Shown one piece after another: positions 56,533 through 64,000 of a stretch of DNA of 64,000 nt. The DNA is from Legionella sp. (GTDB lineage: Bacteria > Pseudomonadota > Gammaproteobacteria > Legionellales > Legionellaceae), in contig JAOATK010000018.1 of NCBI GenBank assembly GCA_030158115.1, forward strand, positions 1 through 64,000, read 5' to 3'. The notes under the pieces are model-generated. The model was given only the letters and a program-made list of their open reading frames with translations, was not told the origin of the DNA and ran no database searches. The position numbers were made by a program, and so were the translations under genes. How positions within the stretch are numbered: the first letter of the stretch is position 1; each line of letters begins with the position of its first letter.

Positions 56533-57947
56533 AAATGATTGGGGTTAATCGGTTTCTTTCCAATAAGAAAGTATGTTTTGATTTTGCCAATGCCTTTGAT
56601 TGTCTGTGTTTCTCTTGATTCAAGAATAAACTCATCTTCAAGCATAAACGCCATTTTTTCAGACACATGAATTTTATTAGATAAGGAAGTTTTTTCTAAA
56701 CGGCTGGCTAAATTGACTACATTGCCCCACACGTCATACACGAATTTTTTATGACCAATAACCCCTGCGATGACTGAGCCATAGGTCATTCCAATACGCA
56801 ATTGAATGCTTAATTGATTGGTTTTATTAAATGCTTTCATCTTTTCAAGAACAGCAAGAGCATAATTAGCAAGATTTTTTGCATGCTCTGTATTTTGAAC
56901 AGGAACGCCGGATACGACCATGTAATTATCACCAATCGTTTTTACTTTTTCAATGTGATATGTTTCAATCAGATTGTCCAGCTCTGTAAATAAAAGATTT
57001 AAGATTCTAACAATTTTTTTAGGTCCATATTTTTCAGTTAATTCGGTGAAGTTAATAATATCTGCAAACATAACGCTCGCTTGAGGATATTCATCAGCAA
57101 TATCTTGTTCTCCTGATTTTAGACGTATAGCGATTTTTTCCGGTAAAACATTTAAAAGCAGGAGATCATTTTCTTTATTTACTTTAGATAAAGTGGTTAA
57201 TGCTTGGAATATGGAGATCAGCATAATAATCGTTGACAAAATCGCCAAAAAAATAGCAATAAATATAATTTGTGTCATTTCCTTATTAAGGCTTTCATTT
57301 TTTGCTAGAGTTCGCTCATCGAGAAGGTCAAAAAATTTTTTAAGGGGCTCTACGACGGCCGCTTTTTTTTGCACGTATTCGTCATTAAATAACATACGCT
57401 GTGCTGCTTGAGGATTAGGGGTTCCTTTTATAGTATAACGCCCGTAGTCATCCATATAGAGGCCATTTACGGTGTTTATAGCTTGAATTTCAGTTTCAGA
57501 CAATAAATTGCTTTTATTTTCTGCCTCAAGAAGTAACAAAAACTCAGAGAGGGGAAAATACTGCTCCAGCAGCATTTTTACTATGGATTTTTTGGGCCCA
57601 AAAGGGCCTTGTTTATTGTTAGCTATAACTAAATCCCAATACATCATATCATAGTAGATAGGGCGTGCCGTTGTGCCATTACGTATATTGAGAGCTTGAT
57701 AGTAATAGTCTTGGTATTTTTTTTCATTAGTGTTTACATAAAGGCGTGCTAAATGAGTTAAATCATCGGAGCTTTGGCGAAGTCTGTTTGCAATGAGATA
57801 GGCTTCATAACGTTCGTTATCACTCCGAAATTCTTCTACAGCAATCGATTTTAGCTTAAATAAACAAAACACCAAGCTGATAAGGGCAATTGCCATACTG
57901 AAGAAAAAACAATGAAGCAACCGGTTGTTTTTAATATTAAAGGTCAT
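56529..57947 (-). CDS. Membrane class III adenylate cyclase
   Basis: A 472-residue protein with two membrane helices (about residues 11-31 and 226-249) around a roughly 195-residue periplasmic sensor. A class III cyclase domain lies at 285-465. The metal aspartates are Asp296 (FADIINFT) and Asp340 (KTIGDNYM). Lys336 and Asp405 (YDVWGN) are the pair that selects ATP. Asn412 and Arg416 (VNLASR) stabilise the transition state. All catalytic residues are present, so it should make cAMP. The periplasmic ligand is unknown. An MBL-fold gene lies divergently 198 bp away. Confidence 0.9.
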   Translation of the reverse strand: MTFNIKNNRLLHCFFFSMAIALISLVFCLFKLKSIAVEEFRSDNERYEAYLIANRLRQSSDDLTHLARLYVNTNEKKYQDYYYQALNIRNGTTARPIYYDMMYWDLVIANNKQGPFGPKKSIVKMLLEQYFPLSEFLLLLEAENKSNLLSETEIQAINTVNGLYMDDYGRYTIKGTPNPQAAQRMLFNDEYVQKKAAVVEPLKKFFDLLDERTLAKNESLNKEMTQIIFIAIFLAILSTIIMLISIFQALTTLSKVNKENDLLLLNVLPEKIAIRLKSGEQDIADEYPQASVMFADIINFTELTEKYGPKKIVRILNLLFTELDNLIETYHIEKVKTIGDNYMVVSGVPVQNTEHAKNLANYALAVLEKMKAFNKTNQLSIQLRIGMTYGSVIAGVIGHKKFVYDVWGNVVNLASRLEKTSLSNKIHVSEKMAFMLEDEFILESRETQTIKGIGKIKTYFLIGKKPINPNHF

Positions 57948-57999
57948 TCATTTTCCTTTGCCATATGGTCACATAAAAGTAAAAAAAACCTATTTTTTT

Positions 58000-58091
58000 A
58001 AGAATAGCATATAAAAGTATGCTTCATAAAATCGTCTTTTTATTAACTGGCGGTCAAATGTTAAAAATAAACCATTATAAATGCTATTCTT
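58000..58091. repeat. 11-bp inverted repeat in the cyclase/MBL gap
   Basis: AAGAATAGCAT (58000-58010) and ATGCTATTCTT (58081-58091) are perfect inverted copies with 70 bp between. They flank the control region of two divergent genes and could be paired regulator sites or a large stem. Confidence 0.4.
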
Positions 58092-58145
58092 TATTGAAGA
58101 GGCAGTTTATTTTTCAGGAAAAGGACCGTAAACCAGGATGAATGA

Positions 58146-58913
58146 ATGAAACTATTATTTTTAGGTGCAGGCAGCGGATTGGGAACAGATCCGGATAATT
58201 TTCAATCCAACATGATGTTACTTGCAGACAATGGTAAAAAACTGCTTATCGATTGCGGAACAGATATTCGCTTTTCGTTAGATAAAGCGAATTATAAAGC
58301 AAAAGACATAGATGCGGTCTATATAAGTCATTTGCATGCCGATCATATTGGCGGTCTTGAGTGGTTTGCCTTGCAAAGAAAATTTGTTTGTCACAATAAA
58401 CCGGATTTAATTATTCATGAACATTTGGAGCAGATGCTTTGGGAGCATTCTTTAAGTGGAGGCTTAAAGACTTTGGAAGGTCAGGATGCTACTTTGCAAG
58501 ATTATTTTAAGATTCATACCATAGCGGATAATCAAATTTATGAATGGGAAGGGGTTCAATTAAGCTTAATTAAAACGGTTCACATTCATTCCAATGGGGA
58601 GCTGATGCCAAGTTATGGTTTAGACATGGATTATAAAAACAAAAATTTCTTTATTACAGCAGATACTCAATTTATTCCAGAGTTATTTAAGCCTTATTAT
58701 CAAAAAGCAGATTTGATTTTTCATGATTGTGAGACATCGCATACCCCAAGTGGGGTACACGCGCATTTTAAACAGTTGGATTCTTTATCTCATCAGATAA
58801 AGGCAAAAACGTGGCTTTATCATTATAATGATATGAGTGAAAAATTGCCTGATGCCAAAGCTCATGGTTTTCTTGGTTTTGTTCATTCAGGGCAACTTAT
58901 TGACCTGGTGTAA
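58146..58913 (+). CDS. Metallo-beta-lactamase-fold hydrolase
   Basis: A 255-residue MBL-fold protein with the zinc motif HLHADH (residues 62-67). Later ligands are probably in HIH, TADTQF and HDCETSH, and WLYHY near the C-terminus. The layout (no signal peptide, DCGTD before the motif, HDCE.SH after) is like RNase Z-related phosphodiesterases and includes cyclic-nucleotide phosphodiesterases of this superfamily. Its place next to an adenylate cyclase hints at cAMP hydrolysis, but that is inference. AGGATGA precedes the start. Confidence 0.85.
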   Translation: MKLLFLGAGSGLGTDPDNFQSNMMLLADNGKKLLIDCGTDIRFSLDKANYKAKDIDAVYISHLHADHIGGLEWFALQRKFVCHNKPDLIIHEHLEQMLWEHSLSGGLKTLEGQDATLQDYFKIHTIADNQIYEWEGVQLSLIKTVHIHSNGELMPSYGLDMDYKNKNFFITADTQFIPELFKPYYQKADLIFHDCETSHTPSGVHAHFKQLDSLSHQIKAKTWLYHYNDMSEKLPDAKAHGFLGFVHSGQLIDLV

Positions 58914-58998
58914 ATAATCGTGCGATTAAACTAAGGATTTTTTTGCTCCCTACACGCTGCACAAACGCCGTGGGATGTAGGGGCAGTGAAGTTAGGTT

Positions 58999-59385
58999 TT
59001 AATCTAAATTAATAGTGTAAGAATAACTATTGAAACCATCATAGGTTGTATTGAGGTAACGAATTCCATTGCAGGATGCGCTCACTTTAGGATGATTCAT
59101 TAAAGGCCCATCTTTAATATCTAGGACGCACCAATTCGCAGAGTTATAAGCAACAGTAACATGAGCATAACCGCTTTTACATTGCATAGAATCTCTAATT
59201 ATAAAACTACGTGGGCCTATCATTTGTAAGATAATATCCTGATCGCTAAAACCACTGACGATGTAAATAGCCGGATGTGATGCATCACTTAATCGGAAAT
59301 AATCCTTATAGCCACAATAAGTTTCAGTTGCTTGAGCGTTTGCTATGATTAAACTGGTAAGCGCTAGCAGAATCCATTTTTTCAT
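58999..59385 (-). CDS. Small secreted four-cysteine protein
   Basis: Not recognised. From ATG 59385 the protein is 128 residues: signal peptide MKKWILLALTSLIIANAQA, then a mature part of about 109 residues. It has four cysteines (YCGY, MQCKS, WCVL, SCNG), enough for two disulfides. It is Ser/Tyr/Asn-rich and ends SYTINLD. An upstream in-frame ATG at 59412 would mask the signal peptide. It is probably periplasmic or exported through the type II system; no function is predicted. Confidence 0.75.
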   Translation of the reverse strand: MKKWILLALTSLIIANAQATETYCGYKDYFRLSDASHPAIYIVSGFSDQDIILQMIGPRSFIIRDSMQCKSGYAHVTVAYNSANWCVLDIKDGPLMNHPKVSASCNGIRYLNTTYDGFNSYSYTINLD

Positions 59386-59577
59386 TTGAAGGCACCTTAT
59401 TATTAAAATCAAATGGATTATAGAGAAGAACGGTTTCTATAACAATCGCTATCCTTGTTTAAAAAAAGATGAACAAGAATTTATAAAAAACAGGGTGTTT
59501 TTTAAATTTTAATAAAAAGATGAGCTACACTCATTTTAGAGGTTCTTATTTTAATAAACGCCAGGGAGAGAAATATC

Positions 59578-59712
59578 ATGAGTATAACAAAAAAAATAAT
59601 AATGATTTGTGTCGTGTTAACCACTTTAGGTATGTTAACCGCTTGTGGAACAGTGAAAGGTTTCGGAAAAGACGTTTCTACTGTGGGTCAGGGAATTCAA
59701 AAAGCAGCATGA
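59578..59712 (+). CDS. Entericidin-type small lipoprotein
   Basis: A 44-residue lipoprotein of the entericidin (EcnA/B) type. The signal segment runs to lipobox LTAC (Cys23), followed by GTVKGFGKDVSTVGQGIQKAA. The GFGKDVSTVGQ.I pattern is the family core. GGGAG lies about 11 bases upstream of ATG 59578. In E. coli entericidins form a small stress-related antidote/toxin pair; many genomes carry only one, as here. Confidence 0.88.
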   Translation: MSITKKIIMICVVLTTLGMLTACGTVKGFGKDVSTVGQGIQKAA

Positions 59713-59719
59713 TTCTAAG

Positions 59720-59798
59720 ATAGCCTGGATGTGGTGTAGTGTAATTTAGGAGTTAGGTCCTATTGATCCTGGATTACGCTACCTTACATCGAGGCCAC
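59720..59798. repeat. Dispersed palindromic repeat, second copy
   Basis: ATAGCCTGGATGTGGTGTAG and CTACCTTACATCGAGGCCAC are imperfect inverted ends, with GGATTACGCTA inside. It is related to 55616-55680. It lies between two convergent genes and ends 4 bp before the stop of the SdhA-like gene. Confidence 0.65.
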
Positions 59799-59802
59799 GG
59801 TA

Positions 59803-62800
59803 CTACGTTGTTAGTATAGCAATAGGTTCTAATGCCGGGTTTTGTTTGGGTAATTGATTGGGGGTTGGCTGGGCAAATAATCCAAATTTTTTGATTAAGG
59901 TGTTAGTGTTTGGTGGATTGTTGGCAGCCTTTTTCATATTATTTAAAAGTGTTTTTCTTGGTGGGGTATAGAGGTGTAATACTTCTAACAAATAGAGAAA
60001 ACACATTTTTAAGTATAGAAAGCTTAGTGTACTTACTGATCTATGTGTCAAAATAATTCTTGTGAAATTAGGATCGTTTACTTTCTTTTTTATCTCTGCT
60101 AGTCTATTTTTAATTGTTTCGTTTTCGTTAATCGCAAGATCTAGAATCTTATTAATTTCTGTGCTTTTGACACCAAGAGTCTCTGCGTTTTCAATCGAGT
60201 ATTTCTCATCAATACTTTGAGTGAAGTAATTTTTAAATCGTGCAACGGCATCCATTACCAAATCCAGCTGATAATATTCTTGATAATGATCTTTCTCAAA
60301 AATACTGATTTTTGCTTGCAGTAAATTTTTTATAGATAGATTAATATCAGGCGCAATTTTAGATTGATTGATGATTGATGCTTCAAATTCTAATAAATTC
60401 TTTCTGAGCTCCTTTGCATATTCTTTATCAATATGTTCCAAGCCAATAGGACGACCACAGAAAAAGTCTAATTGATTATGAAAGGCTTCAGTCGTGTACT
60501 CTTCAGTAAATTGTATCTTTTCTTGAGTTTGAATTTCTTTTAGCGCGAGAAGAAAATCTAGTTTCTCTTTGCAAGTTTGTAATTCTATTTTATGGGTTGC
60601 TCTTAAACCTAAAACATAGTGATAACTTGCGCTAATCCAAGCTTCTATTTCAGTAAACTGGGGATCGTACTCTTTGAGTTGATCGTTACAAAGGTTATCA
60701 TACCGATGGTCTTCGGCATAAACACTAGGGTTAATGGTGATTTTTTTATCTAATTTAAGTTGAGTTAATTTAGGTAGAATTTTTTTATACAGGATGGGTA
60801 TTTCCTTTTCTAAAGAAGGCATAATCAAATCTTGTGTTATAAAAATTGATGTTGCACGTCCTTTATGCAGCTGTATTTTTGTATAGAGCGTAACAAAATC
60901 GGCATAATATTTTTCTTCTTGGCTAAGTTCTTTTTCTATACTAGAGGATTGTTTAGTAATTTGAGCTATTCTTTTTTCCAAAGGTTTGGTATCACAAATC
61001 AATGAAATATGCTGTTGTGAATGTAAACTTTGAGGGTGTAAGAACCCTTTAAAAAATTCATTGGTAATTTTTCGTAAAGGCTCTGATAACCTGCCAGGGG
61101 AAAGGCCTATTTTATCTTCCCATTGATCTGCCTCAAGAAGTAGAGGGGTTAATGCACTGTCTCTGAATTTGTCTAGACTGTTAAGAACTGAGCCGTGAAT
61201 GGTGGTAGTAAATTCATTAAGTTTCCGAGTTAATTCTTTATATAAATGGAACATGTTAGGTGTTTGTAAAAATAATTTAAAATAAGAATCAGAGCTTTTG
61301 ATTATCGCTTCAATTTTTATGGTTGCTTTCTTGGCTCGTAGATGTAGGGTTTGAAGTTCTTCTGTAGTGAGGTTATGGGTATTTTTAAAGGATCTAATAT
61401 GTTTTGGACTAATGTAAAAGGCATTAAGTACATACCAGAGGGGGTTATATTTAACAGCCTTTCCTTCATGAATAATATCTTCATGCCCAACTTTATAAGC
61501 ATCAGAATGTTGCAGAAATGACATGTAAAGGCTCTTGGCTCTACTCATTATATCATGTGCGATAAACTCACTATGAGGATCTGCTTTAAGTCGCTTACAT
61601 GCTTCAATGATTTCGTTTAGATGCAAGTAGGCGTTTTTAAGATGTTTTAAGTATTTAATTTTATAACTTGAATCGTTGAGTTCTTCTAATTCACAGGCAA
61701 TTTTTTCGAGATGGTAAAGGCTGTTGTAGATATCTTTTATCGCTCGAACTTGTTTGCCTTGAGCTAGTTGTGTGTCGCGCTTCTCCATTTCAGGGAATCG
61801 GATATCATTGAATCTAGGAACTAGCTGTTCTTGCATTGCCTTATTAAATAAGGAGGTTATTTTAAATAGAGAGACGCGAAAATCGCGGATGCCTTTTGAG
61901 AAATTAGTATGCTTGATTAAGTAGTGCGATCGATATGTGGACTCATGTTGCAAAGGGGTGTCTTGATATTCTTTGATAACTTGTTTTTTAGCAACGGTCA
62001 AACAGAGTGTTAGTCGCTTTTTCCATGCTTTACATGAATTAATAAATTTTGCTTTGCTCTCGGTTGACAGTGAAAAAAATCCTTGAAAAGTATGATTTTT
62101 TTTCGTATTAGGTTGCGTGTCTGATAAGAGTTTATTTAAGTAGTGATCAATTGGTTCGGGTGTTATTTCACTAAAATAGGGTTTAAAAATAATATATTGA
62201 TTAAGTAAGTTAGTTTTTATGATGTGATAAGCGCGAGATAATTTGAGTATCTCATCGCTGCTTTTGTCTTGCGCACTTAATAGGCTTATAAGTTGAACAT
62301 CGAGCGTACTATGTGCTGCCTCATCATCTTGTGTTGACTGGGCTAATGCATCAAGGAGAAGATCTTCATTATTGATTAATTTTGTAAACTTAGCACAAGC
62401 ATCTCGAGCTTCCAAAATGTTAGCATGTTTATTTTCATACCATTGATGTAGGTCATAAGCTTGACTGGCAGTTAGTTGATTTACGTCGATGAGCTCTGTG
62501 TTTTCGCCAACGGATATAAAATCTAGCTTGTCTTTTTCTTGAGGGTTTTGTAGCGGTATGGACTCATCGATAACATAGACGTTTGGGACGACATGATAAG
62601 GGTATAAATAGAGTTTTGCTTCGGTACGTACAAAGTTAATTAAGTCTTGATTTAAATGGGCACGAAAACCCAGGCTATTATTTTGCTTGGTAATTAATGC
62701 TTTTAAAGGGGCATATTTTTCTATAATCAAAGTGATATGATCTGGAGGTAGGGCCCCTTTTAGCTTTTGGAATTGCTTACTGAGAAAATCGCCCCATGTT

Positions 62801-64000
62801 TCAATGCCTAACAGGCTGTTAATCATTTGATTATTAAAATCAACATCCAATTGGATCATAAATGATTTAAATCTTTTATAATGATCACGAAGAGTTTCTT
62901 TTATATCGGTGGGAAGCTGCGAAAGTGCTACCGATTGATATGCTTCTTGTTTTAAAATGTTAAAAAAACGTTCTAAGGCTTCATAAGCAATGATTGTTTC
63001 AAAACCTGTTTTGTTGATATCATCTATTCGTTTATAAGCTGATTTTAGTCTTAATTCCATAAAGTGTGGATCTTCAAGGGTTAACAACTCTTGTCCTGTT
63101 ACTTTAAAATCCACCATCTTTTTGGGAAGAAAAAGTATGGCTTGATACAGTGCTTTTGCTTGGTGCATTAAGGGAACTGAGAGTACTCCTGGCCTAAGCA
63201 TAAAATTGATTTCAATTTTATCAACGAGACTAAATAATTCTGGAAAAATGGAGTATTTAAATTGGGTTAATGTATCTCGAATAAACTCTTGCGATTTGTC
63301 AGAGAGTTCTCCCATTTGTTCTAATGAGCTCAGCGATAAGGTGATAATATTTCGGATAATATGGATGTAATTTAAAAATTTGATCGAAATAAAAAGACTA
63401 TTCCCTTCTAATTTTTTAAGATCGTTGAGTAGCTCAAGTGAGGCACTTTGTACCTTCTCCAATTTTTCTTGTTTTTTAAGATCGTTGAGTAGCTCAAGTG
63501 CGGCACTTTGTATCTTCTCCAATTTTTCTTGGTTAAGTGATGGTTGATCTTTCTTAATTTTTGATGAGTACTCTTCAATTATTTTAGTAAATTTGCTTAA
63601 ATAACTAGGCAACTCAGCACTGAATTTTGTTAAGAAATTGTAATCTACATCACCACCTAAGGGTTGCAAATGCTTTACAGTAATTCCCGTAATCTCACCT
63701 GTTTTATAACCCCAAGGGTATTTCTTTATAGAGACTATCGTTTCTTCGGAGTGTTGTTCTACAATTGTTTGTAATTTACCAAATAAGGGAAGAATGATAG
63801 CCAGCTCGGAACCAAACATCTCCTTTAAGTCAACATCAAAGTGAGTTGCTAAACGACTTGCTTCATACGCATTGTCGGTTATTGCGCCACAAAGTGACGG
63901 CACAACTCTTCGCAGCCCATGTGTTCGGGCATCAAGGCTTTCTATTTCTTCTACTGCGAGTAAGGCATGATGAATGGCATTAATAAATTTCTTGATTTGT
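59803..64000 (-). CDS. sdhA: SdhA-like Dot/Icm effector (5' end outside window)
   Basis: The frame is open to the window edge. At least 1,398 residues are visible, 32 more than from the internal GTG 63903, starting IKKFINAIHHALLAVEEIESLDARTHG. The protein is long, helical and signal-less, with coiled-coil stretches such as the Lys/Glu/Leu repeats at 63412-63531. Length (L. pneumophila SdhA is about 1,430 residues) and locus suggest SdhA, which keeps the Legionella vacuole intact; I cannot confirm by alignment. A 60-bp in-frame tandem duplication is present. Downstream lies a palindromic repeat. Confidence 0.7.
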   Translation of the reverse strand, partial: QIKKFINAIHHALLAVEEIESLDARTHGLRRVVPSLCGAITDNAYEASRLATHFDVDLKEMFGSELAIILPLFGKLQTIVEQHSEETIVSIKKYPWGYKTGEITGITVKHLQPLGGDVDYNFLTKFSAELPSYLSKFTKIIEEYSSKIKKDQPSLNQEKLEKIQSAALELLNDLKKQEKLEKVQSASLELLNDLKKLEGNSLFISIKFLNYIHIIRNIITLSLSSLEQMGELSDKSQEFIRDTLTQFKYSIFPELFSLVDKIEINFMLRPGVLSVPLMHQAKALYQAILFLPKKMVDFKVTGQELLTLEDPHFMELRLKSAYKRIDDINKTGFETIIAYEALERFFNILKQEAYQSVALSQLPTDIKETLRDHYKRFKSFMIQLDVDFNNQMINSLLGIETWGDFLSKQFQKLKGALPPDHITLIIEKYAPLKALITKQNNSLGFRAHLNQDLINFVRTEAKLYLYPYHVVPNVYVIDESIPLQNPQEKDKLDFISVGENTELIDVNQLTASQAYDLHQWYENKHANILEARDACAKFTKLINNEDLLLDALAQSTQDDEAAHSTLDVQLISLLSAQDKSSDEILKLSRAYHIIKTNLLNQYIIFKPYFSEITPEPIDHYLNKLLSDTQPNTKKNHTFQGFFSLSTESKAKFINSCKAWKKRLTLCLTVAKKQVIKEYQDTPLQHESTYRSHYLIKHTNFSKGIRDFRVSLFKITSLFNKAMQEQLVPRFNDIRFPEMEKRDTQLAQGKQVRAIKDIYNSLYHLEKIACELEELNDSSYKIKYLKHLKNAYLHLNEIIEACKRLKADPHSEFIAHDIMSRAKSLYMSFLQHSDAYKVGHEDIIHEGKAVKYNPLWYVLNAFYISPKHIRSFKNTHNLTTEELQTLHLRAKKATIKIEAIIKSSDSYFKLFLQTPNMFHLYKELTRKLNEFTTTIHGSVLNSLDKFRDSALTPLLLEADQWEDKIGLSPGRLSEPLRKITNEFFKGFLHPQSLHSQQHISLICDTKPLEKRIAQITKQSSSIEKELSQEEKYYADFVTLYTKIQLHKGRATSIFITQDLIMPSLEKEIPILYKKILPKLTQLKLDKKITINPSVYAEDHRYDNLCNDQLKEYDPQFTEIEAWISASYHYVLGLRATHKIELQTCKEKLDFLLALKEIQTQEKIQFTEEYTTEAFHNQLDFFCGRPIGLEHIDKEYAKELRKNLLEFEASIINQSKIAPDINLSIKNLLQAKISIFEKDHYQEYYQLDLVMDAVARFKNYFTQSIDEKYSIENAETLGVKSTEINKILDLAINENETIKNRLAEIKKKVNDPNFTRIILTHRSVSTLSFLYLKMCFLYLLEVLHLYTPPRKTLLNNMKKAANNPPNTNTLIKKFGLFAQPTPNQLPKQNPALEPIAILTT
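63412..63531 (-). repeat. 60-bp in-frame tandem duplication in the SdhA-like gene
   Basis: Two adjacent 60-bp units (63412-63471, 63472-63531) differ at only two positions. They encode repeated 20-residue helices, EKLEKIQSAALELLNDLKKQ and EKLEKVQSASLELLNDLKKL. This is recent by its low divergence and lengthens a coiled coil by 20 residues. Confidence 0.92.

Overview
The window looks like chromosomal DNA of a Legionella species (Gammaproteobacteria). The DNA is AT-rich, and the translation-gene order matches gammaproteobacteria: rRNA, tRNA-Thr/Tyr/Gly/Thr, tuf, tRNA-Trp, secE-nusG, rplKAJL-rpoBC, str, S10, spc, alpha. Three things point to Legionella. There is a rhizobial-type cluster for very-long-chain acyl chains of lipid A, which is a hallmark of Legionella LPS. 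There are large proteins that resemble Dot/Icm effectors. A >1390-residue protein that resembles the effector SdhA runs off the right edge. The genus call is inference; I cannot name the species.

Region 1 (1-32750) is the information-processing superlocus, all on the + strand. It holds the 3' third of a 23S rRNA, 5S rRNA, five tRNAs, two tuf genes whose DNA I could not tell apart over 1,172 bp, SecE, NusG, the RNA polymerase beta, beta' and alpha subunits, EF-G, SecY and 31 ribosomal proteins. It includes the 37-residue zinc-binding L36. Visible control elements are an L10-type mRNA leader, a hairpin between rplL and rpoB, a strong sigma70-type promoter with a GC-rich discriminator that overlaps a hairpin before rpsL, a TATAAT box at the S10/spc junction, a promoter-like site before rpsM and a clear terminator after rplQ.

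Region 2 (32750-34450) is a repeat-rich scar with no intact gene. It holds palindromic intergenic repeats, a 45-bp tandem duplication, a nested inverted-repeat element, and a decayed IS4-type transposase joined to a 5'-truncated GIY-YIG gene with two nonsense codons. A pair of 43-bp inverted repeats encloses the two remnants. One copy supplies the last codons of tag.

Region 3 (34400-41710) holds tag and a CvfB-like RNA-binding protein on the - strand. A translationally coupled pair follows on the + strand: a glycine-rich autotransporter-like passenger without a barrel, and a small outer-membrane barrel. Then come a truncated HEPN-type remnant, ssb and an MFS transporter.

Region 4 (42037-47650) is a lipid A acyl-chain cluster: a FabL-like enoyl reductase, an AcpXL-like carrier protein, a double-hotdog dehydratase, a ketosynthase pair in which one partner has lost its catalytic cysteine, and an LpxXL-like acyltransferase.

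Region 5 (47690-64000) mixes housekeeping genes with probable effectors. Housekeeping genes are dapF-lptM, an esterase, ratA-rnfH, bamE and fur. Probable effectors are a 705-residue helical protein, a 938-residue alpha/beta-hydrolase-like protein and the SdhA-like protein. A membrane class III nucleotide cyclase lies divergently from a metallo-beta-lactamase-fold protein. A small secreted cysteine protein, an entericidin-type lipoprotein and dispersed palindromic repeats complete the region.
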